From Calditrichaceae bacterium (GTDB lineage Bacteria > Calditrichota > Calditrichia > RBG-13-44-9 > J075), in the NCBI GenBank assembly GCA_013360445.1, contig JABWBP010000078.1, positions 1-36,092 on the forward strand: DNA of 36,092 nucleotides. Direction: 5' to 3'. The position numbers were made by a program, and so were the translations under genes. Under the pieces are notes generated by a model. It was not told the DNA's origin, searched no databases, and saw only the letters and a program-made list of their open reading frames with translations. Below, one piece after another: positions 32,878 through 36,092 of this stretch (position 1 is the first letter of the stretch; each line of letters begins with the position of its first letter).

Positions 32878-32879
32878 TT

Positions 32880-35369
32880 TTATTGCGCAGCTCCTGCGCA
32901 TATCATATTCACGAACAGGCGGCAGGCTCCCGGCACCCCCGCGGGCAGTTGCCGGAACCAGGAGTAAGCGGTGTAGATATACACTCCTTTTCCATAGCGG
33001 GCGTACAGAATTCCTCCCCGCAGGGGTTTTTCACCGGGATCGCTGCTGCTCAACACCGCCTGGTAATTTTTATCCCACTCCCCGGGGAAATAAAGTCCCC
33101 GCTCCTGCACCCAGCCGGAAAAATCGCGCTGCAGAATGCTGTTGGGATGGTGCAGCAGGGGATGATCCAGGTTCAGGAACTCCACCGGGGCTTCTTCCAC
33201 GGAAACGCGGTCGCGCGAAAGCTTGAAGGGATAGGGGCCTAATTCCTCGGTTACCAGTTCCTGGGAGGTGTTGTACTGCGCGATAAGGGTTCCGCCGTTG
33301 CGCACAAATTCCAACAGGCGGGGCTGGGCTTGCTTCAGCGCCTGCCGGGTATTGTAGGCGCGCACCCCGGTAATGATCACGTCGTAGCGGCTTAGATTCA
33401 GATTCAGCAAATCTTCGTCGGAGAGCAGGGTTACGGGGTAGCCGATCTGCTGCAAGGCGCGGGGAATATCGTCGCCCGATCCCATCACGTAGCCGATCTT
33501 GCGCTCGATCTTTTTCAGGTCGATGCGCACCAGGCTGGCCTCCGCGGGGGGAAAGAGCGTTTTTAAGGGGATGTGGGGGTGATTGATATTGACGAGGCTG
33601 CGAGCCGGTTGGGGAGCGGACAATACCACCTCCGCTGCCAGGGTGCGGCTCATCGGGGTGGCCGGCGGGGTGATGGATATCCGCTGGGAAATCTCCTCAT
33701 CCTTCTTCGTGAAGGAGAAAGGAATCTCCGTGGCCCCGGCCTGCCAGCCGACGGGCAGATTCAGGCGTACTTTCCCCTGGGCGCCAGCCTTGCCGGATTT
33801 GATGCGCAGCCGGATCTCTTTTCGGGCGGCGTCGCCGAAAATGTAGCTGCTCTCTTCGAAATTTACCGTTACCGGGGGAATGATCTCGAACTGGCGGTAT
33901 TTTTCCCCCTCCACGGGATCGCGCCAGCGGTACAGAAGCGGGGTTTCATAGCTAAGATATTCTTCTCCTAGCAACACCGTAAATTTCACCGAAAGCGGGG
34001 CGGGATCTTCCGCCAGCCCGATCCATTGCTGGTCGCCGATGTCGTAGAGGCCCTTGCCCGGTTTCTCTTTCAGCCAGTAGGGTTGGGAATATTCCGCATC
34101 ATCGGGCAGGCGCAGGGAAATTTCGATCTCTACCGGCTGATTATTGTTCAATGGCGCCCCCAGCAGCGAATCCGGCGCGCCAAAGGGCAGGCTGACCTTT
34201 TCCAGCACGGCGGGGAAATTGGAACGGTTGACCATCATAGCCCGGAGCTTGACCTCGCTGCCCGGCGGAGCGGAATAATCCCCGGCGATTGCTTCCAGCC
34301 AGATGCCGGCGCAGGAGCGGATTGCTTCGACGAGCTCCGCCCGCTTCACCGCGATCCAGGGATCCGGCGGCAAACTGTCTAACAAATGAGAGGCTTTGAG
34401 GAGGTGCGGCAGGGCCGCGGAAGGATTTTCCGGTTGAAAAGCCCGGTAAGCCTCCTCTAAAAGGGCGCCCACGGCCTCGCCCCCGGGAATACGCGACCAG
34501 GTGGTGTCGATGCCTTCAAATAAATCGCCCTGCGCCGCTTCCCCCGCGGTATGCTGAAAATACTCCGTCACCGCGCCCCGGCTGGCCACCGCCCCGAATC
34601 CCTGGCTTTTGTGCATGCTGCGGCTTTCCGCGGCCAGCTCCGCATAGGATTCGCCCAACAGGGGGCTATATTCCCCCACGTCGATTTGCAGGAACTGCGC
34701 CAAATCGGCCTTCTGCTCCTCCAGCGCCGGCCGCCAGGCGTTCCACAACAACCGCTTCGGCTGCCAGGGCTGCACGTATTTCAACTGCTCCGGGAAGCGG
34801 GCGGAGTCTCCCGCGGCATGGAAAGCCTCTTCCGCCAGGATTGCGGAAGCGCGGTGATGCCCGTGTCCCCCCAATGCCGGGGTGAAGCGGGTGAGCACCA
34901 CGTCCGGGCGGAATTTGCGGATCACCCAGACCGCGTCGGACAATATTTTTTCTTTATCCCAGGCTTTCAGGGTCTCCTCCGGGTTTTTGGAGTATCCGAA
35001 GTCGATGGCGCGGGTGAAAAACTGCTCCGCCCCATCGATTTTGCGGGCGGCCAGCAACTCCTGGGTGCGGATCACCCCTAACAGGTCGCCCTGCTCGGTT
35101 CCGATGAGGTTTTGCCCCCCGTCGCCGCGGGTCATGGCTAAGTAACCGGTGCGCATCAGCTTCCCTTTGGAGAAATAAGCCAGCACCCGGGTATTCTCGT
35201 CGTCCGGATGGGCGGCCACGTAGAGCACGCTGCCCAGGACGGTCAATTTCTTCAAAGCTAATTGAAGCTCCGCGGCATCGAGGGCCTTTTCGGGCTGGGC
35301 GCGCATGGAGATCCCTCCCAGTAGAGCGGTTGTCAAAACGATGGCAGTAAATTTATGTGGCGCGGTCAT
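32880..35369 (-). CDS. Secreted PIG-L family deacetylase with C-terminal glutamine-amidotransferase-like domain
   Basis: 829 residues from the ATG at 35369, chosen for AAGGAAGG upstream and a following signal peptide (about 1-24); the frame extends upstream to 35483 without such signals. The PIG-L zinc domain (about 45-290) has AAHPDDENT (His54, Asp57) and GGHGHHRAS (His172 region). Residues 300-640 contain helical and beta-sandwich segments. Residues 650-829 resemble a class I amidotransferase-like fold (VITGVRAYNTR, LLEFVRNGGTLIAQYN) with no obvious catalytic Cys triad. PIG-L enzymes remove N-acetyl groups from amino sugars. Large secreted versions of this layout are common in Bacteroidota. 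Followed by a small membrane protein and a sodium symporter, perhaps for uptake of the product. Confidence 0.92.
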   Translation of the reverse strand: MTAPHKFTAIVLTTALLGGISMRAQPEKALDAAELQLALKKLTVLGSVLYVAAHPDDENTRVLAYFSKGKLMRTGYLAMTRGDGGQNLIGTEQGDLLGVIRTQELLAARKIDGAEQFFTRAIDFGYSKNPEETLKAWDKEKILSDAVWVIRKFRPDVVLTRFTPALGGHGHHRASAILAEEAFHAAGDSARFPEQLKYVQPWQPKRLLWNAWRPALEEQKADLAQFLQIDVGEYSPLLGESYAELAAESRSMHKSQGFGAVASRGAVTEYFQHTAGEAAQGDLFEGIDTTWSRIPGGEAVGALLEEAYRAFQPENPSAALPHLLKASHLLDSLPPDPWIAVKRAELVEAIRSCAGIWLEAIAGDYSAPPGSEVKLRAMMVNRSNFPAVLEKVSLPFGAPDSLLGAPLNNNQPVEIEISLRLPDDAEYSQPYWLKEKPGKGLYDIGDQQWIGLAEDPAPLSVKFTVLLGEEYLSYETPLLYRWRDPVEGEKYRQFEIIPPVTVNFEESSYIFGDAARKEIRLRIKSGKAGAQGKVRLNLPVGWQAGATEIPFSFTKKDEEISQRISITPPATPMSRTLAAEVVLSAPQPARSLVNINHPHIPLKTLFPPAEASLVRIDLKKIERKIGYVMGSGDDIPRALQQIGYPVTLLSDEDLLNLNLSRYDVIITGVRAYNTRQALKQAQPRLLEFVRNGGTLIAQYNTSQELVTEELGPYPFKLSRDRVSVEEAPVEFLNLDHPLLHHPNSILQRDFSGWVQERGLYFPGEWDKNYQAVLSSSDPGEKPLRGGILYARYGKGVYIYTAYSWFRQLPAGVPGACRLFVNMICAGAAQ

Positions 35370-35590
35370 GCTGCCTTCCTTTCCAATGCGTAAAACGGGA
35401 GTTAAAACGCACAACATTATTCCGGGGTTTCGGATGAGAAATTTAAGCTCCCCGCGGGGCGCGGTTTTTTCCCCGTTTGCCAATCCTGATAAAGTGCGCG
35501 AACCGGAAGAATCTCAAAACGCTTTTCATCCGGTTTTTTGTAAACTAAATTAGAATGTAATACATCAACCCCAAAATAGGGAGAAAAAAA

Positions 35591-35833
35591 ATGCAGGAAC
35601 CGTCAGGCTGGAAAAGAGTGGGGCCCTTTACCGGGTTAATTCACGCGGAGATGGTCGCGGAAGCCTTGAAGCAGCGCGATATTCCGTATTTTATCTCCCA
35701 GAACTGGTTTTCCGGGGCGTTGAGCGTGCGGGGGGTAGCGCCCCTGGGCGATTCCGCGTTTCTGTTCGTGCCGGAGGAATTCCATCAGGAAGCGCTGGAT
35801 TTGGCGGAAGAGATGTTCGGCGAGGAGGGGTGA
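35591..35833 (+). CDS. DUF2007-like small protein
   Basis: 80 residues; GGGAG precedes the ATG. The pattern GLIHAEMVAEALKQRDIPYFI, a central variable loop, then FLFVPEEFHQEALDLAEEMFGEE matches DUF2007 'putative signal-transducing' proteins, which have a ferredoxin-like fold. Partner and ligand are unknown. It is divergent from the PIG-L gene, with a 221-bp gap between them in which I see no convincing promoter box. Confidence 0.78.
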   Translation: MQEPSGWKRVGPFTGLIHAEMVAEALKQRDIPYFISQNWFSGALSVRGVAPLGDSAFLFVPEEFHQEALDLAEEMFGEEG

Positions 35834-36092
35834 GATTTTAGCCGGCAGAGAACTCACGCAGTTTTTGCGCCGGTAGCGCGGGCTTCTGAAAAACGCTATT
35901 GTTTTATTCCGCGGATTTGAGTACCCTGTTCTTGCAAGACCAGTAGTGCTTTCCATTATCGCCTAAACATTTATTCTCATGATTTTTGATAACGGTAGTC
36001 CTAAACGTTTAATGCTGCATTGTAATAGCAGATAAAATATTTAATAGCTCCGATATGGTTTTCTAACTTTTTAGAGAACGACAGCGCCTTTC
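35834..36092. other. AT-rich non-coding end of the window
   Basis: No credible gene, array or strong hairpin seen in the last 259 bp. It becomes AT-rich after about 35940 and may contain the promoter of a gene beyond the edge. Confidence 0.5.

Overview
The window is a moderately G+C-rich bacterial chromosome segment with dense protein-coding content. I see no rRNA, tRNA, CRISPR array or phage module. Several traits point to the FCB superphylum, perhaps a Calditrichota/KSB1-like lineage: secreted proteins ending in a 'NYPNPFNP'-type FlgD/Por-like tail, PorV-like outer-membrane barrels, lamin-tail-domain proteins, a helix-hairpin-helix/outer-membrane hybrid and a small protein next to a sodium symporter. 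This placement rests on family recognition, not on a marker gene.

Left third (1-13037): a cell-surface block. A subtilase cut by the left edge and a lamin-tail/OB-fold protein run leftward. A second lamin-tail/OB-fold protein, a PorV-like barrel, a helix-hairpin-helix barrel and a FadL-like barrel run rightward, probably as one operon from a good sigma-70-like promoter. Middle (13140-24566), mostly leftward: DsbD with a TlpA-like thioredoxin (disulfide relay), imidazolonepropionase, a GxxExxY gene framed by inverted repeats, a HIT hydrolase, an EF-G2-type GTPase starting at TTG, and a methyltransferase. Then follow an Rnk-like RNA polymerase-binding protein, aquaporin Z and a carboxy-terminal processing protease. 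Right (24762-30057): a hydroxyacid dehydrogenase/DJ-1-like/LOG-like trio, then GalT and a glycogen-synthase-like protein whose catalytic motifs are lost. End (30075-35833): a membrane protein with an AT-rich in-frame insert, a sodium symporter, a 48-residue membrane protein, a large PIG-L deacetylase and a DUF2007-like protein.

The most unusual feature is in the gaps. Ten loci carry tiny tandem arrays of 7- or 8-nt units. Unit sequence differs from locus to locus while the period is kept, and most arrays have a second arm in inverted orientation. They fill every gap of the surface operon, both gaps of the PIG-L/symporter operon, the dsbD-tlpA gap, and frame the GxxExxY gene. The other strong lead is the glycogen-synthase homologue in which all four residues equivalent to the E. 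coli catalytic/donor residues are substituted.

Promoter calls are by eye. Six or more gaps show TTGANN-N16-18-TANNNT boxes, so the main sigma factor appears to read the ordinary sigma-70 consensus rather than the TTTG/TAnnTTTG consensus of Bacteroidota.
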